Assembly: GCA_963662175.1 (NCBI GenBank)
Contig: OY759221.1
Span: forward strand, 34,408,045 to 34,472,044
Origin: Aradus depressus
Taxonomy: Eukaryota; Arthropoda; Insecta; Hemiptera; Aradidae
Reading direction: 5' to 3'
Length of the DNA: 64,000 nt
Below the pieces are notes generated by a model. It searched no databases. It was not told the DNA's origin and saw nothing but the letters and a program-made list of their open reading frames with translations. This document shows, one piece after another, positions 11,178 to 25,500 of the stretch (position 1 is its first letter; each line of letters starts with the position of its first letter). A program made the position numbers and the translations under genes.

Positions 11178-11557
11178 GGGCGTAGCCAGGATTTTTAGCA
11201 GGGGGGGGGGGGCAAAAGTTAGGTTATGGGGGGGGGGGGGGGGGGGGGTATAGACTTCCGTGGACACAGTCCACAGTTTCCGTAGTTAGCGCTGCAGACT
11301 TTTTGTTATTAATTTGGGAGACTCGGACCCCTAGAAGCCTCCCCTGAGGTAGGTAACCACTGACTGTAATACTTAAGCTGACTTTACATGAGCAGCAAAA
11401 ATGCAAAGCGCAGCAGCAGCAAATGCACGCTGTGGTTTCTGTGCTTCTAGAATTAAATGACCAATAACGTGCATTTGCTGCTGCTCCGCTTTGCATTTTT
11501 ACTGCGCATATAAAATCAGCTTTAAGAGTATGGCCCTGCCCTCCCCTGGCTACGCCC
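11178..11557. mobile_element. Non-autonomous hAT-type MITE
   Basis: Terminal inverted repeats GGGCGTAGCCAGG (11178-11190) and CCTGGCTACGCCC (11545-11557) are of the form typical of hAT elements. There is a second, inner inverted repeat: AAATGCAAAGCGCAGCAGCA at about 11399 against TGCTGCTGCTCCGCTTTGCA at about 11478. A poly(G) tract sits at 11228-11248. No transposase. Confidence 0.7.
11228..11248 (+). repeat. Poly(G) tract
   Basis: Homopolymer run of about 21 G. Similar runs are poly(C) at 12695-12717 and poly(G) at 35585-35597 and 60127-60147. Lengths of such runs are unreliable in assemblies. Confidence 0.8.
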
Positions 11558-11607
11558 ATGTATATATATAATATATGATACATATATTATATGTATGTAT
11601 ATATATG

Positions 11608-11844
11608 ATGGCCATTACAGGACTTTTTTCTTTTTTATATATATATATCTCTCCTTCCCTCTCGAATTCATTTCGAACTGACATTATTGGCTATAAGTCA
11701 CTGTAGAATTACGCTGTACAATGAAACAAGGAGACCAGCTGATGCCAACGCCCAGTAATACCAGTCTGAAATTATTTTTGTAAGGGGGGGGGAGTGATCT
11801 GTGAAAAAAAAAAGTTCTGTATAAGAAGTTCCTGTAATGCCCAC
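11608..11844. mobile_element. MITE family C
   Basis: Ends TGGCCATTACAGGACTTTTT and AAGTTCCTGTAATGCCCACA are inverted to each other. The interior shares the GACCAGCTGATGCCAACGCC block with the partial copy at 11060. Confidence 0.6.
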
Positions 11845-12239
11845 ATCACATTTATTTTTAAATACATTATTGCAGGTAGCTGTTTTTAATTAGCAGTAGG
11901 TCACTTGAGCAACAACATTTTCTACCAACTGACCGTATTTTTTGTTCTATCCTTTCTAAAGTTTCGTAACAATTCTTTGTAAAGTAACTTACGAATGAGC
12001 TTTACAAAGACACATTTTCAAATGAGCGCCGCCCATTGGGTCGAAACGGACCCAACTGTACTCCAATGAGGGTCGAAAGAACATACTATTTTCTATCTTT
12101 GTATGTACTGATTTTTTTTACTATGTTAATTGTCTCCGAGATAATCATGCATTTTTTTGACTAGTTTTCGAAAAACAAATAGGGAAGTAAATTGTCACCT
12201 CAAAAAAAAATCAAATGCATTGTATTATTGTTAAATCCA

Positions 12240-12440
12240 ATGTTAGTAGGAAGTTTTTTTTATACATTTATTTTAGGATTTCATACCACAAAAGGTAAAA
12301 ACGGAACCCTAATAAAAAGTTCAAGGTGTCTGTCCGTCCGTCTATCTGTCACAGCTTTATAACTCTTGAACAGTCTAACCTAGATAGCTACAATTTCGGA
12401 TGCATTTAGGTAATAGGTGACTGCAGACAGACTCAAAAAT
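12240..12440 (+). repeat. Dispersed repeat family F
   Basis: Contains GGAACCCTAATAAAAAG followed by GTCTGTCCGTCCGTC and TGTCACAGCTTTATAACTC. Inverted partner of 1-170. Confidence 0.5.
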
Positions 12441-13010
12441 ATTTCTGAAAAAATAAACAGTGGTGTTGAGAATGTTATATTGAGAGGTTTAAAAAATATA
12501 TACATAATATGTAAAACCGAATAAATGTGTTTACATGAGTTTCTTCTCCTCTTCTTTCCGAAAGTACTGACCGACTTATGTGAAAACTCTTCAGAGCAAA
12601 TTTCAATTTGCTTTTCAAAGCAAATTGAAATTTAGAGAACAACGGAAATTTTCCTGAAAATCAGTATCATTGTTTTTACCTCAACTTTTCAACTCCCCCC
12701 CCCCCCCCCCCCCCCCCAGAAAACACCCTTTTTTAAATAAATTATCAATAAACGTTTCGGTTAGAGATGCGAAAAATGACGATTATAAATTATTTCTAAG
12801 AATAATTCAACATTATATCCTGAAGCATGAGTGACAATCTTTCAGTATTGCATCATTTTATAATTTAAAAAGATTTATAAAGAAGTGATTTTAAAGACAA
12901 AATTAAAAATATATTTTAAATGTGAGATCATAAAAAAAAAATCAAAATTATTGTAATGTGGTTTATTAGCTGTAAACAGCTGACGTGTGCGTCTAGCATT
13001 TTCAATGAAG

Positions 13011-13020
13011 GTCACGTGAC
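13011..13020. promoter_or_regulatory. Palindromic E-box upstream of Chk2
   Basis: GTCACGTGAC is a perfect 10-bp palindrome centred on CACGTG, 127 bp upstream of the Chk2 start codon. It is of the class bound by bHLH-ZIP factors (USF/MITF type). Its use as a promoter element is inferred from position only. Confidence 0.35.
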
Positions 13021-13147
13021 TTGTGATGAGGGATGACACTTGTTGAACACGAGAGCGGCTGGTTTTTTGAGTTGTGTGCTCTGAGTGGTGCTGTTGTTTA
13101 TTTAATTTTTTTTGTTACCGAAACCAAAATTGTTTTTTGCGGGAATA

Positions 13148-16100
13148 ATGGCATCTGAAGAACGCCTTGGTACACAGCCTCATACACAACCAATCGAAGG
13201 ACGCAACATAGATATTCCTGAGCTTGAAAAATTCTGGGGAAAATTAATTAAACAAATGGGACAACAACATAATATAACAGGTATGTTTTAATTTAATGTT
13301 TCTGTAACTAGATTGCTTATTCTCTACAAAGATAAGAATTTAATTTTGGACATTCTTTAAATACGGTTTTTTTCCCCCATTATTTTTTACAGGACACTTG
13401 TTTTATCAATATTTGATAGGGAACATGAGCATATCTGTTCGGATTTCTTGATTGAAGGTTAAGTGAATGATGACGGAAGTACTTTTGAAGACCAGTCATT
13501 GGGAAAAGAAATGAGTACTTCCAAGAGTTTAAAGTATGAATTCCATCGTGATTGTATTTCCCAAAATGTATATTTTCCTTGTTCATCTATCCTGATGATA
13601 CATACTTTTCACTTATTGAAATTTTAAATAAACAGTCCACACCAAAATGTGTCATCTTTGAGGAAATATTGAAGCATCTTTTGCCTAACTGCACTATTCC
13701 CGTTTACTACTCCTGCTGTAGTATACGAATTTTGTTGCACTGTTAAATGCAGACTTTCAAGCCATCCTTTTCCTAGGAAATAGGAGGGAGAAAAACATTT
13801 TTATTCTTTTTGGGTTGAAGGAGATTCTTAATTCATTTATAATATCTTCACCTTAAAACTACTAGACAAACTAGACATCTCGAAATTATTAGTTTTGAGA
13901 AAAACGCAAATTTTTAATCAGCCGTTGTAGAATGACTTAAATTGAACTACTGACATTTTTACATAAATTCTTAACATATTTTCTTAGAGTTGTCTACTTC
14001 TAGCACAACAAAGAAACCTGCAAAATACAACTAATGGTACAATTATCCCATACATGGCGATTTTCGAGTTATCTAGTTGTAGTATTAAGGTGACGATATA
14101 TTATTACAGCATCACTTCTCTCATTTATTTTTTGCTTTCTCAAAAAATAGTATTATAGAAGTTTCTCTAAAAGAACACCTAGCATCAGTATCTATAATAC
14201 TCGTGTTCTTAAGGAACTATTCCTTCTGTCATTCGTCTTCCTTTAACAGAACACGGGTATTTATGTATACTATGTATAGTCGACTATTTGTATATACATG
14301 ATTACGATACCAGGAAGTAAGAAGACTTTCAAATAACTAAACATTGCTCTTCTCTTTTTGAAAAAACTATAACTCATAAAGGAATTAATTTTTTCAACGC
14401 CCTTCCCCACTTCTTGATGACAATAAGAAAATTTCAACTTCAACTAAAATTGTTTATATTAGAGAAAACTATATTCTGCTTTCGAAGATATATTGATACA
14501 AAAATAATAATAATAAATGCAGTAGTTACAGTTTTTAATTAAATAAAAATTGAGATAAACATTTTTTATAACTATCGGAAGTGTCTTTTTTACGACGATA
14601 TTCTTACTTCATCAGGTCACAATGTGCGTTCATCTAGAAAAGATAGAAAAAAAATATATATAAAAAATAAATACATACATAAAATAATAAATCAAGAGAA
14701 ATAAAAATTAATGTTAAAACAAACCGTAGATCGACTGACCTTTGAAATATTATTAAAGGATATTGGGTTATTACTTACAGTTTTTTGGAAGGTGTTTGGA
14801 ACGTTCCAGATGTGTATACCAAATTTATATATTTGTATATTTACTCTTAAGTAGTAGCATTGTTTTTAATTTAACTGATTATTTTTGATGTGTATTTAGT
14901 GTATAAGGGTAATGGTTAAGGAACCTTATTGTATAATTGAAGAGTTGAAAGCCATAGTGGTATATGTCAATTTTTTTGTATACTTACGTTTTTTCGAAAG
15001 CTTAATAGGTATAACTGTTGAGAGGAAGAGTGAAGTAAGTCCTAGTTTACTTTACTAGCCGACAGAATGTAACATTTCCCAGACATGTGAACGGAACAGC
15101 TATTTTGTTTACCAGTAATAGTGGTGTTTGGTTTCTCATAATGAACCTAAAGTGACTTACACCACTATGGCTTTCAATCCTTCAATTGTACCTCTGTAAA
15201 TGCGACTGTTATAATAAACTCTCTTCTTCTTCTTCATATATTTGTATCTTATTTTCTAATATCTTTAACTTAATCAGCTTACATGTAATTATTAGTACTA
15301 TATTCTTTTCCGGTAAGAAATCTACCTCTTTTATTATGAACGTAATTAAAAAAACAGAAATATTGTTCTATCTTCATTCCTGTCGAACATTCGGCAAATT
15401 GTGTACTTTTCCCGAGTTCTCGAACCTTAGAGCTTTAAATTGAGTCCTATTGAACTTTCTATCTTCATTGATAAATATGTTCTGTTGCAGCTCTGACCAC
15501 TGAGAGTTACCGAGTGGGCCGTTGTCCATCCTGCGAGTTGACGATATCTGAAGAAGACGTGGGGGACCAGCTTATCCAGTACATCAGCAATGTGCATTTC
15601 AAGCTGATGCGGTGCACTTTGGAGGAGGACAAATATGTCATCTACTTGGAGGACCTCAGCACTAACGGCACCTTCGTCAATGAGAGAATAGTCGGGAAGA
15701 ATCAGAGAACTATACTTTCCAATTCATCGGAAATATCATTAGCATCGGCTAAGTTTAAAAGTATGTATTTATTGCTTTGTTTTTACATACATATTTTAAT
15801 ATCTAGCCTTTCTTTAATTTTATTTATTGGGGGGCCGTATAATATTAACCGACAGAGGAGCATTTTTCTGTAGTTTTATGTATCAAATACTTGTTACTTC
15901 CCTAGATATACGAAGTTATGTAAGCTGTCAGAAATTCGATGCCGAGTATATAACGGAATTTCAAGTTTTCCACCCTTCAGTTTCCAAAAATGATAACTCC
16001 CGATAGAATGAATATATCTTTATAGTTGTATACAAAACCCTCCAAGGACTACACCTATTAAGTTTTAGCCAAATAGACCAAAGAGAAGCTGGGGAATAGG

Positions 16101-16527
16101 AGAGAGCCTTAACAGAAAAACTTTGATAATAATAATAAATTTATTTCCGTTAAACCAATACATGGTAATAGGATATGTCAAATGAATTTATACATTAAGA
16201 TAGCTTATAAATTAGATTTATAACTACTTGAGTCTAATACACCTATGATTAGTAGTAATAACAAAACTATTTTAAAAAAGTAAAAAAATTGATAAAAACT
16301 GAACCAATAAATACTTAAAAATATATGAGTACATAAACAAAATTAATACATACGTTTGTAATAAGTAGAAAAAAAAAAAATATATATGATAACTATTTTT
16401 TTTTAAAAACTCTTCGGAAGTGTTTTTATCCCAACGATGTTTCGGGACGTTCTTACGTCCCATCATCAGGTCCCAATGTCCGAGATATAGAAAACAATAT
16501 AACTATAACAATATATGAAAAATAATA

Positions 16528-16592
<65 letters not shown>

Positions 16593-19500
16593 TTATTCAA
16601 TTATAAATGAATGTATAAAAAAGTCTAAATAAATACATTCATTTATAATTGACTAGCAGTAATACCCGGCGTTGCCCGGGGAACTTTGACTTTTCTCCTA
16701 ATATCTCTCGTTCGAATCCATTTCCATTCTTCAATAGTACATTCATGATGTTATAATTTTCAATTATTCATACGGAATAACGCTTATAGTCCTTCAACGG
16801 CAGACATCCCAGCTAGTAAGTTTTTAGGACACCTGGGCACCATGACTAGTACGCGCCATTCAACGGCGGAAACCACAGCTAGTGAATACTTAGCATCAGT
16901 GGACGTCCTAGCCAGTGCGTACTTGAGAACGCTTGTGATCACCAGGTTGATTAAAACATAGACTTCAATCATTCTGGAGCTAAAACTAATTTATTCAAAA
17001 AGATTTCTCATTAATCGTTGCAATGGTTTTCGAGTTACAAAGATTGCTTGAGTGGATGCTGGGATGGACCAGGGGTTGATTAAAAAATAGACCTTAACCT
17101 TCCGGTAGATGAAACTTATCTATTCAAAAAGATTCCTCATTAATCATTGCAGTGGTTTTTGAGTTACAAAGATTGCGTGGGTGGATGCTGGGATGGATCA
17201 GATATTGAGGTACTAATACGCCTATAACCTTCCACAGACGATGACGAACAAATTAAAAAAAAATTAATCAAATCCATCAAGCCGTTCGTGAGTTATAGCG
17301 GTACAACGCACAGACATGTTCAGCTGTATATATATGATTTATAATTGATTAATCTATATATATATATATATTATTTTTCATATAATGTTATAGTTACATT
17401 GATTTCTTTGTTTTCTATATCTCGCACATTGGGACCTGATGAAGGGACGTGAGAACGTCCCGAAACGTAACTGCCGATAGAATGAATGTATCCACATGAA
17501 ATGTCATATGTAAATTCAAAACCCCATAAGGACGACACATCAATTTTCAGGAAAATCGGCCGAAGGGAAAGGGGGTTCAGGAGAGAGGGCTCAACTCAAA
17601 AACTCCAACAACTGCTGATGTAATAAATTTAACAAAATTTAGTATGAGGATATAAGAGCCTTTATGTAAATCAACTGTTGAATATTAGCCCAAACGGTGG
17701 AATGGTTTTGGAGGGGAGCGAAAAGTTAGTTGATTAATTCGTTCTGGGGAAGTACATTGCCGGTGCTTCACCGACAACTTTTTGGTTATTATTTTCAATG
17801 TTTATCCTTGTTTCAGTGTTCTTATTTATTGACGGTTCCCAAAATTCTTTCAACGACAATTGGCTACCTCCTGAGTTGACTCCTGATTTCTACGTTATAA
17901 AACACCTTGGGACTGGAGGGTTCGGAGATGTTAGACTTGTTATAAAACAGGTAAAAAACCCACTACAATTTTTTTTTTTTTTTTTAATATGATTTTAACT
18001 TTATTGTTTTAATTTAGTCATTTTATATATTTTTTTCAGGATTCATTTCATAAAGTCGCAATGAAAAAAATTTCAAAAGAGCGAATGTCGAAGAAAAAGA
18101 TCTTGAATGAAGTTAATATACTGAAAATGTTGAAACATGTAAGTGTATAAACGTTTCTATTATCCACTTGAAATGGCGTAAGACCTACCTCCCCAGATGA
18201 GATGTAAGGCTCGGTGCACGCGAGAATATATGCACGCGTAGCGGCTCTTTGCTAGTTATAGACTGAGCGATTCCAAAAAAAAATATTACAGAGATACAAT
18301 GAATGCAATTACATTACGGATTTAGTATAGTGGTAACTTGTCCTACTTTTAATTATTACATTATTATACCTATGAGAAATATAAGAGTATAAGAAAGTAT
18401 TGTAATCGTGCTAAAATCAGAGATGGGGGGGTTTCCCTGAGATCCCCTGTGTACGTTTTGACTATTTTCCCGACGATGTCTGTGAATGTGTGAACGTGAT
18501 TGGAATGTTGTGAGCGCTCTGCCGCTCTAGCTATAAACTTGACATTTGTATGAACAATTCGTATGTGCTATAGATTTTGGCCGAAAACGGACGAAAATTG
18601 GGACCAATTTACCTGGGGGCCTAACTACACTTTACAAGATACCGCTTATGTTTAAGACCTAATCAAAAATCTTTTCAAGTAAAAGTTGTAGAAAAAACTG
18701 AAATTCATATTTTATATGCAATATACTTTTTCGCAGGACGTCCGGTTTTCGAGATGCACGCCGAAAACCGTCTTGAAACGTAATTTTGAAAAACATATTT
18801 TTAAACATTTCCATGATTTACCTGAAAACGGTTAGTCATATCGTAAAATTGGTTCTTACCAGAAATGTTCCTTAATAAATTTCCAATCGCTAACAAGTCC
18901 TTATATTTGAGACAGAATCAATACGTCCAATGTTACAGTAATAAAATGAATTTCCAAAGAAAATATTTTAAAGGTTAGGTTTTTATGACTCATGCCCGGG
19001 CTTTAACTATGAGGTCATATCGCCTACTACTAGAGCGCTCTTTCATCACTCTTGTGGTCATGAGCCCGACTCTACTGTGGGAGTCCTAAATTTTGCCTAC
19101 CCTAAATTTTTATTAATTTAGGGCAGGGGTCTTTAACGACATCGTACAGGCTCGGGACCATCGCTTAACGTCCCGTCCGAAGGACGACATGCTCAAGTTT
19201 ATTTAACCTCCCAGATAAAATAAACTAAGGGCCTCGGTCGGGTTTTGAACCCACGATCTTGAGCTCAGAAGAGAAGCACGCATACCACTGCGCTACCCCT
19301 TAAAATAATGTTTAAATTGTATCGAATTATAAAATATTTTTTTATTATTGATAGTGATTTCGCCGGTAGCTCAGTGTTATACGTGCTTGCTTACTGAGCT
19401 CAAGATCATGTGTATGATCCCGAGCCTGTACGATGTCAGATACTTGTTAAAAACCCCTACCCTAGGTGAATAAAAATTTAGGACTCGCATAATAGAATCG

Positions 19501-22500
19501 GGCTAATGTCTACCAGAGTGATGAAAGAGTGTTCTTGGTAGTAGGCGATATGACCCTGTAGATGAAACCCGGACATGAGTCATAGTAACTAACATTATTG
19601 GTATTTTTTATGAAAAGATTGTTTTTTAATTAGTTTCTTATTAAAATTACTAATCAAAATTGAATAAACGTTATTTCCTTATTCGTAATATTAATTTATA
19701 TATTTATTTTTTTAACAACATTTTTAATTTTATATTATTTTTATTTCATTTGTAACATCTATGTTACAGTATATTATTATGTATTGTTAGTATATCTCGT
19801 ATCTGGTTAAATGGCTTAACTCATTCCATTGTTACTCAACATTTTTTGCAGAGATACTGTAAATACAGAAAAATAATTTCTGTTTCACAAAATATGTTGT
19901 TCTTTATAAAATATATTATTGCATAATATATACTGTACCCATTTATTTTGTCTTTGTTTTCCCTTTTCAAAAACAACAAAACAAAAGTTTCGGCAACTCA
20001 ATAAATATGTTCTATAAAAGGAAGATTCTGATTGACAGAAGTTAACCTAAATAGCACAATGATTGGAGTGCGTCCCGAAACGTTTGTAATTGCTATTTTT
20101 TGAGGAGGCAAAAAAATAAAATGAATGGGATAATGGAGCTTATTATGGATGTTATGTTAATTAATAATCTTACGCAACCCAAAAGTGAAAATATATTGTT
20201 GAATTCGATATATTTTTTGAAATAGACAATTTTTAGAAGAAAAAAAAACTAACAATATTTTTTCATTCAAATGTGGCAAGTATCTTTCTCAAATCTCTAA
20301 CATGATGCTTCGCAAACCGCGTCCTATTATTTATTTGACTTATTTTCTCCAATTTCAGCCTGCTATAGTCAATCTAGAAGGAATATACGATACTACTGAC
20401 GCAGTTTTCATCACGCTGGAATATGTACCTGATGGAAATCTTCTTACAAGGATAAACAAACTGAGGAAGATCCCTGAATTCGAATGTAAAGTTATATTCT
20501 ATCAATTAATATTGGCTGTCGAGTATTTACACAAGGAAGGAATTACACATCGAGATATTAAGGTAATTTTTAGTCAAATTTTCAAAGAAAAGTAGGCCTA
20601 TGTTGTCACTCTATTTCTACTAAACCTTTATTCTCGAAGCTCTATATGTAACAGTTTTACAACTTTTTTTTCTAGCTATTTGAATTTGACATTGTTTCAG
20701 CATAATTCTGAACCTATTTTTCTTTATGCATAATTCTATCCTAATCCAATTTTGTTTCTTAAAAAAATGGTTATCTCATACAATTGTGTACATCAAAATA
20801 GCTTATAAATTATATTCATCAACTGACATAAATCCTAGAATATAATCAAATATGAGATCAATAATGACAATAATTTAAAAGTAAATAATTGGATAAATGA
20901 ATATAAAATTTCTAATATTAATAAATCTCAAATAAATACATTTTATATTTCTTTGTGATAAATCTTTCACGACGATATTTAGGGCGAGTCTTTCTGTGGT
21001 CACAAAGAGCGAAATATAGAAATAAGTAGAATTAACGGTTGATTTTCTGAATAAAAAAGTAAATATATGAGGAGTTTGGAGCCAGAGCGGACCAACCCAC
21101 AATTTTTCGGAAAATGAGTTATTACCATCCTGATGTTGGCATAGGTTCCCTTTTTTCAAAACCAGTGTGGTTCACTTAGTTTCTTCACTTCAGTGATAGA
21201 TAGCAGCACTTTAAGTTTAGTCCACAAATATTTTGTGCATATATTTTCAAAGTCACAATGGATCATACGACCTTCAAAAACTTTGTAGAACACAAAAAGG
21301 GATCACTCATCCAATACTATTCTAAAATTTCAAATATAAATAAATATTTGGGGCCCATTTAATAAATGGACGAGGATATTGACTCCATAATATGGAGATA
21401 AACAAAATGTACTCAATTTTCAATTGCCATTTTCTACCTGTTCAGTTTCAACCAGTTGGTCCGCTCTGGCTCCAAACTCCTCATATATATTATTATTATT
21501 ATATCTGTATGAATGAGAGCAATATAGTTGAACATTTTCGCCCATAAACTTATATTTGAACGTTTTTAAATTATAATTATATATATATTTTTTATTTTTT
21601 TATTATTATTTTTTTTTTTAGCCTGAAAATGTACTTATATACGTTGGTATGGAAAGGCATTCTACTCGAGTTAAAATAACTGATTTTGGACTGTCCAAAA
21701 TTATTGACTCTCATACGAATTTGAAAACGACCTGTGGTACAAAGAGATACATGGCCCCTGAAATAATATCCCACTTTGGACCAACCTATAATAATAAAGT
21801 GGATATTTGGAGTCTAGGGGTAACGCTCTTCTTATGGTAAGTTTATCTATTTGTTCCTGTTGCTAATACATATTTTGTGTATGCTACTTTTGGGATCTGT
21901 AGTTATTTGTGATCCATGCCCTGGCTTTAACTACAAGTTCATATCGCCTACTACCAGAGCGCTGTTTTGTCTCTGGTGGGCATGAGCCCGACTACTATTT
22001 TGCCTACCCTAAATGTTTATTCACGTAGGATAGGGGGTCTTTAACGAGTATTTAACATCTCACAAGCTCGAGACCATTGCCTAAAGTCCCATTCGAAGGG
22101 AGGTTTTGAACCCGCGATTTTGAGCTCAATAGGCTAACACGCTACTCCTGAGCTACCGTCGTCCTTTGATCTATTGTTGAATAACTATGTGCGTATATCA
22201 AAAAAATGTCTCCTCGATAATCCTTTAACTCGAAAACTACTATACCGATTTTTATGAATCTTTTTTTCCCTCCATATCCGAAAGAAAGAGATAGCTTTGT
22301 AAGAGCCAAACACTTTTTGGTCTTGGATTTTTAAATTTCCATCAAAACCAACACTTTTTGTTCCGGGTCTGCAGTCCTCTAAATGTCTGAATACATTTCT
22401 GTGACTGTAGGTACGTCTACATCTGACAGTTATTGCGTGAAATTTGTGTCAGACAGAAATCGTGGCTAATGTAAACAGTGATGAATTTGTGTCTGAGATA

Positions 22501-25500
22501 TATTTGTCTACTACTTACTATAAGTGTCGACACATCTATACCAGCAGGTGTAAACACTTATTATTTGCATGTTCAAACCTGTCCGCTAGTTATTCCCGAA
22601 GTTGGCTGCTCGTCTACTTTTCTGGCAATAAGTGTAGGAACATGGGTGGTTAAAAGTGGGAGTTGAACACTTAATCGAAATGTACCACAATAAGACTGAG
22701 CTGTGGGACGTAAAAAGTAAATTATATAAAGACAGAGTGAAGAAGCATAATGCTTTAACAGAAATTGCATTAGAATTATCCACAACAGTTGAAGAAATTC
22801 AAAGAAAAATTCACAATCTCAGGAATCAATTCAAAAGTGAATGATGCTCCTTATAATAATTTCTAACACTATAACTTTTTTTTAAAAATACAATTTGACC
22901 TATTCGTCTTAAAATTTCATATAAATTTTTTTTATAAAATCATGACGATTTCTTCTTCTTATTTCATTTTTTTTTACACAATAAAAAGAATAAATAAGAT
23001 AAAATAGAATAAAAACAATAAATAAGACATACATTTTTTTTTATATACAATATAAAATAGATATTTTGTTATAAAAAACATGACAAAAACATTTTTTTTT
23101 AAACACTATCATAAACATTTTATACTAACTTTTTTTATTATTATTATATTAATACATAAACATTTTTTTATACCTATTTTTTAGAAATAATATGATTAAT
23201 ATTTTATAAATATTTTTTTTTATATTTTCTTTACAATATCATGAAGCAGACGACCACAACAACAACAGGGCACATTTGTATCTCGCGATTTCTGTCTGAC
23301 ATCATGCAACACCAGATGTAAACATACATTCAAGGGTCGTACATTTATTCCAAATTTTAGCATTTCGGGAACTGTCATACACTTATATCCATGACATAAA
23401 TGTCTAGTAATTTTATCAGATGTAAACAGTAAAGCAATTTTCTGTCCGACATTTGACATATATTTCCGGAGAGAAGTGTCAGATGTAAACGTACCTTAAG
23501 ACTATCAGATCAGATGGAGGAGAGCTTCACTCAAAAACCCTAATAACTACCGATGTAATGAATTTATGTACACAAAAGTTGGTATGAGAATTCAGAAGCC
23601 CCTAAGTAAGTCAACTATTGATTTCAAGGTCCTATCGGTCTATTGGTTTTGTTTTGTATTACCGACAACTTTTTATTTACACCGAAGGGGATGGCTAAGT
23701 TACACACATATTGCATCAAAACCATTGAAAATTTCAACTTATTCCTAAAATTGTCTAACTTGAAGTTATTAACCGAGCGAAGCCGGGTAATCTTCTAGTA
23801 CTTAATAATAAAACTTGGGTTATTTCAGTTTGAGTGGAGAACAGCCTTTCTCGTCGAAGGACCAAGGAAACACCCTGGCTCAACAGATCATGGAAGGCAA
23901 GTATACGATGACAACAAGTGGGTGGCACCTCATCTCCAAAGCGGCTGTAAATATTGTCAGGAGGATGCTCACCGTTGATCCCATGAGGAGGATAAACATT
24001 CATCAGATGCTCAATCATTCCTGGATCAAGGTAGGCCATTTTATACTAGGTAAAAAAATGTCTGTTCTGAAAGCTTAGTTTTCGTAGTGTTATTACTAAA
24101 ACCCGGATTCCCGTGCAATTGCATTTTTTTTTCGCTTGCTTGAAATCATTAGATAAAAAATTATTTTTGCGAATTAAGTCATCCTGATTAATATACATAC
24201 ATTTTATTTTGCAAAATTGCACGTTTTAGGTTTTTATTATACAAAATTGCATATTTTGTCGTAATTAGAAAATTTATTTGTAATTTAGCTTGAAAATGTT
24301 TACATTTAATCGATAAATTTACAACAGTTTTGAGAAAAAATCCCGTATATGACCAACTCAAAAAGTACAATGCGGCCATAAATGGTGAAGATATTGGTTT
24401 GGATCTATAACCTGACATTATAAGCAGCTACAAAAAATGTCCCATCACAAGCGTCAGCGTCGAGAGATCGTTCCCTGCTAAAACACATACTTAGCGATAG
24501 GCGGCACAGATTTTCAGACAAGAATTTTGAAATGTATGTGGTAAATTTTAACGCATCAAACGAAATCATACTCTCGGCCTCGAGTAATGTGGTGAACTGT
24601 TTTGTATTTTACCTATCTCTAGTATTTGTTTTATCAAAAATTTATGCATATACGCTTTTGTAATTAAAACATGGAGGTAAAAAAAAAAATGCATTTTCAG
24701 TAAATATTTTTGATAAATTGTATAAATAAATTCCTTTAGGCTTCTTATTTTATAGATTTATTTTTAAGCCCTACCCAATTTTATGTTGAAAAACAAAATA
24801 TTTAATTTACAAATTAGATTCAAATTTTTTTTTTCGCAGAAAAACAGTTAATGGCAGGATTTTTTTTTTTGTTGCACATTTTTGCACGTTTTTAAATTTT
24901 TGACTGCACGAAATCCGGGCTCTAGTTTTGAGAAATCACCGCAATTGCTCTGTGTTCAATGATGAATGTTTGTGGAATGTTATTCCTTGAGTTTGTATAT
25001 TCATTTAGTTAGTACAAAATGCATACCTCATAGATGAATTTAAGCTGTATTTGTTTACTGTATTGTCTGACAAGTGTTGTAATGATGCATAGTGGGAGAT
25101 GTGTGGAGGAACATTTACACCGACTGACAGCTTGTGCCAACCAATGGAGAGTAAAGATGAATAGAGATGAAGCTGTGCAGACCATATTGTTCCCACCAGT
25201 TTACATTAACAACCACCAGCCCATTCCTGCCTCCGACACTCTATGATGTCAAGGACTTCATTTAGACACACGTTTAATTTGGACAATAAACATCAGACTG
25301 AAACGAACAGACATCAAAAGACGACTGAAATCAACCAGCAGACGACGATCAGTATCTACAACGGCATACTAACAACCATCTGGACTTATGGTGTCAAGTT
25401 GTGGGACTCAGCGAAAAAGTCAAACGCCTTTATCTCCTGTTATCATGATACGCTATCAACATTTTTCACGACAAACTCTATCATTACGCCAACTTTCTTT

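Larger units (their letters stand above)
1..12950. other. Repeat-rich intergenic region upstream of Chk2
   Basis: I found no convincing host exon here. The short ORFs lack splice-site support, recognisable domains or compositional bias. The region is a mosaic of SINE copies, dispersed families A and B, inverted-repeat elements and MITEs, listed separately below. The stretches at 1200-1650, 1860-2060 and 9880-10060 are more GC-rich than their surroundings but match nothing I recognise. Stretches 2100-2880 and 8870-9200 are plain AT-rich DNA with no visible structure. Confidence 0.6.

Noticed and set aside
14570..14640. Another hammerhead-like motif on the minus strand
   Set aside because: CTGATGA is present near 14615 but neither a paired stem II nor GAAA follows; at most a dead relic.
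22656..22844. An extra Chk2 exon encoding a MADF domain
   Set aside because: It lies between transposon-type inverted repeats, and including it would interrupt the kinase domain between subdomains; exons 21622-21836 and 23829-24030 join perfectly without it.
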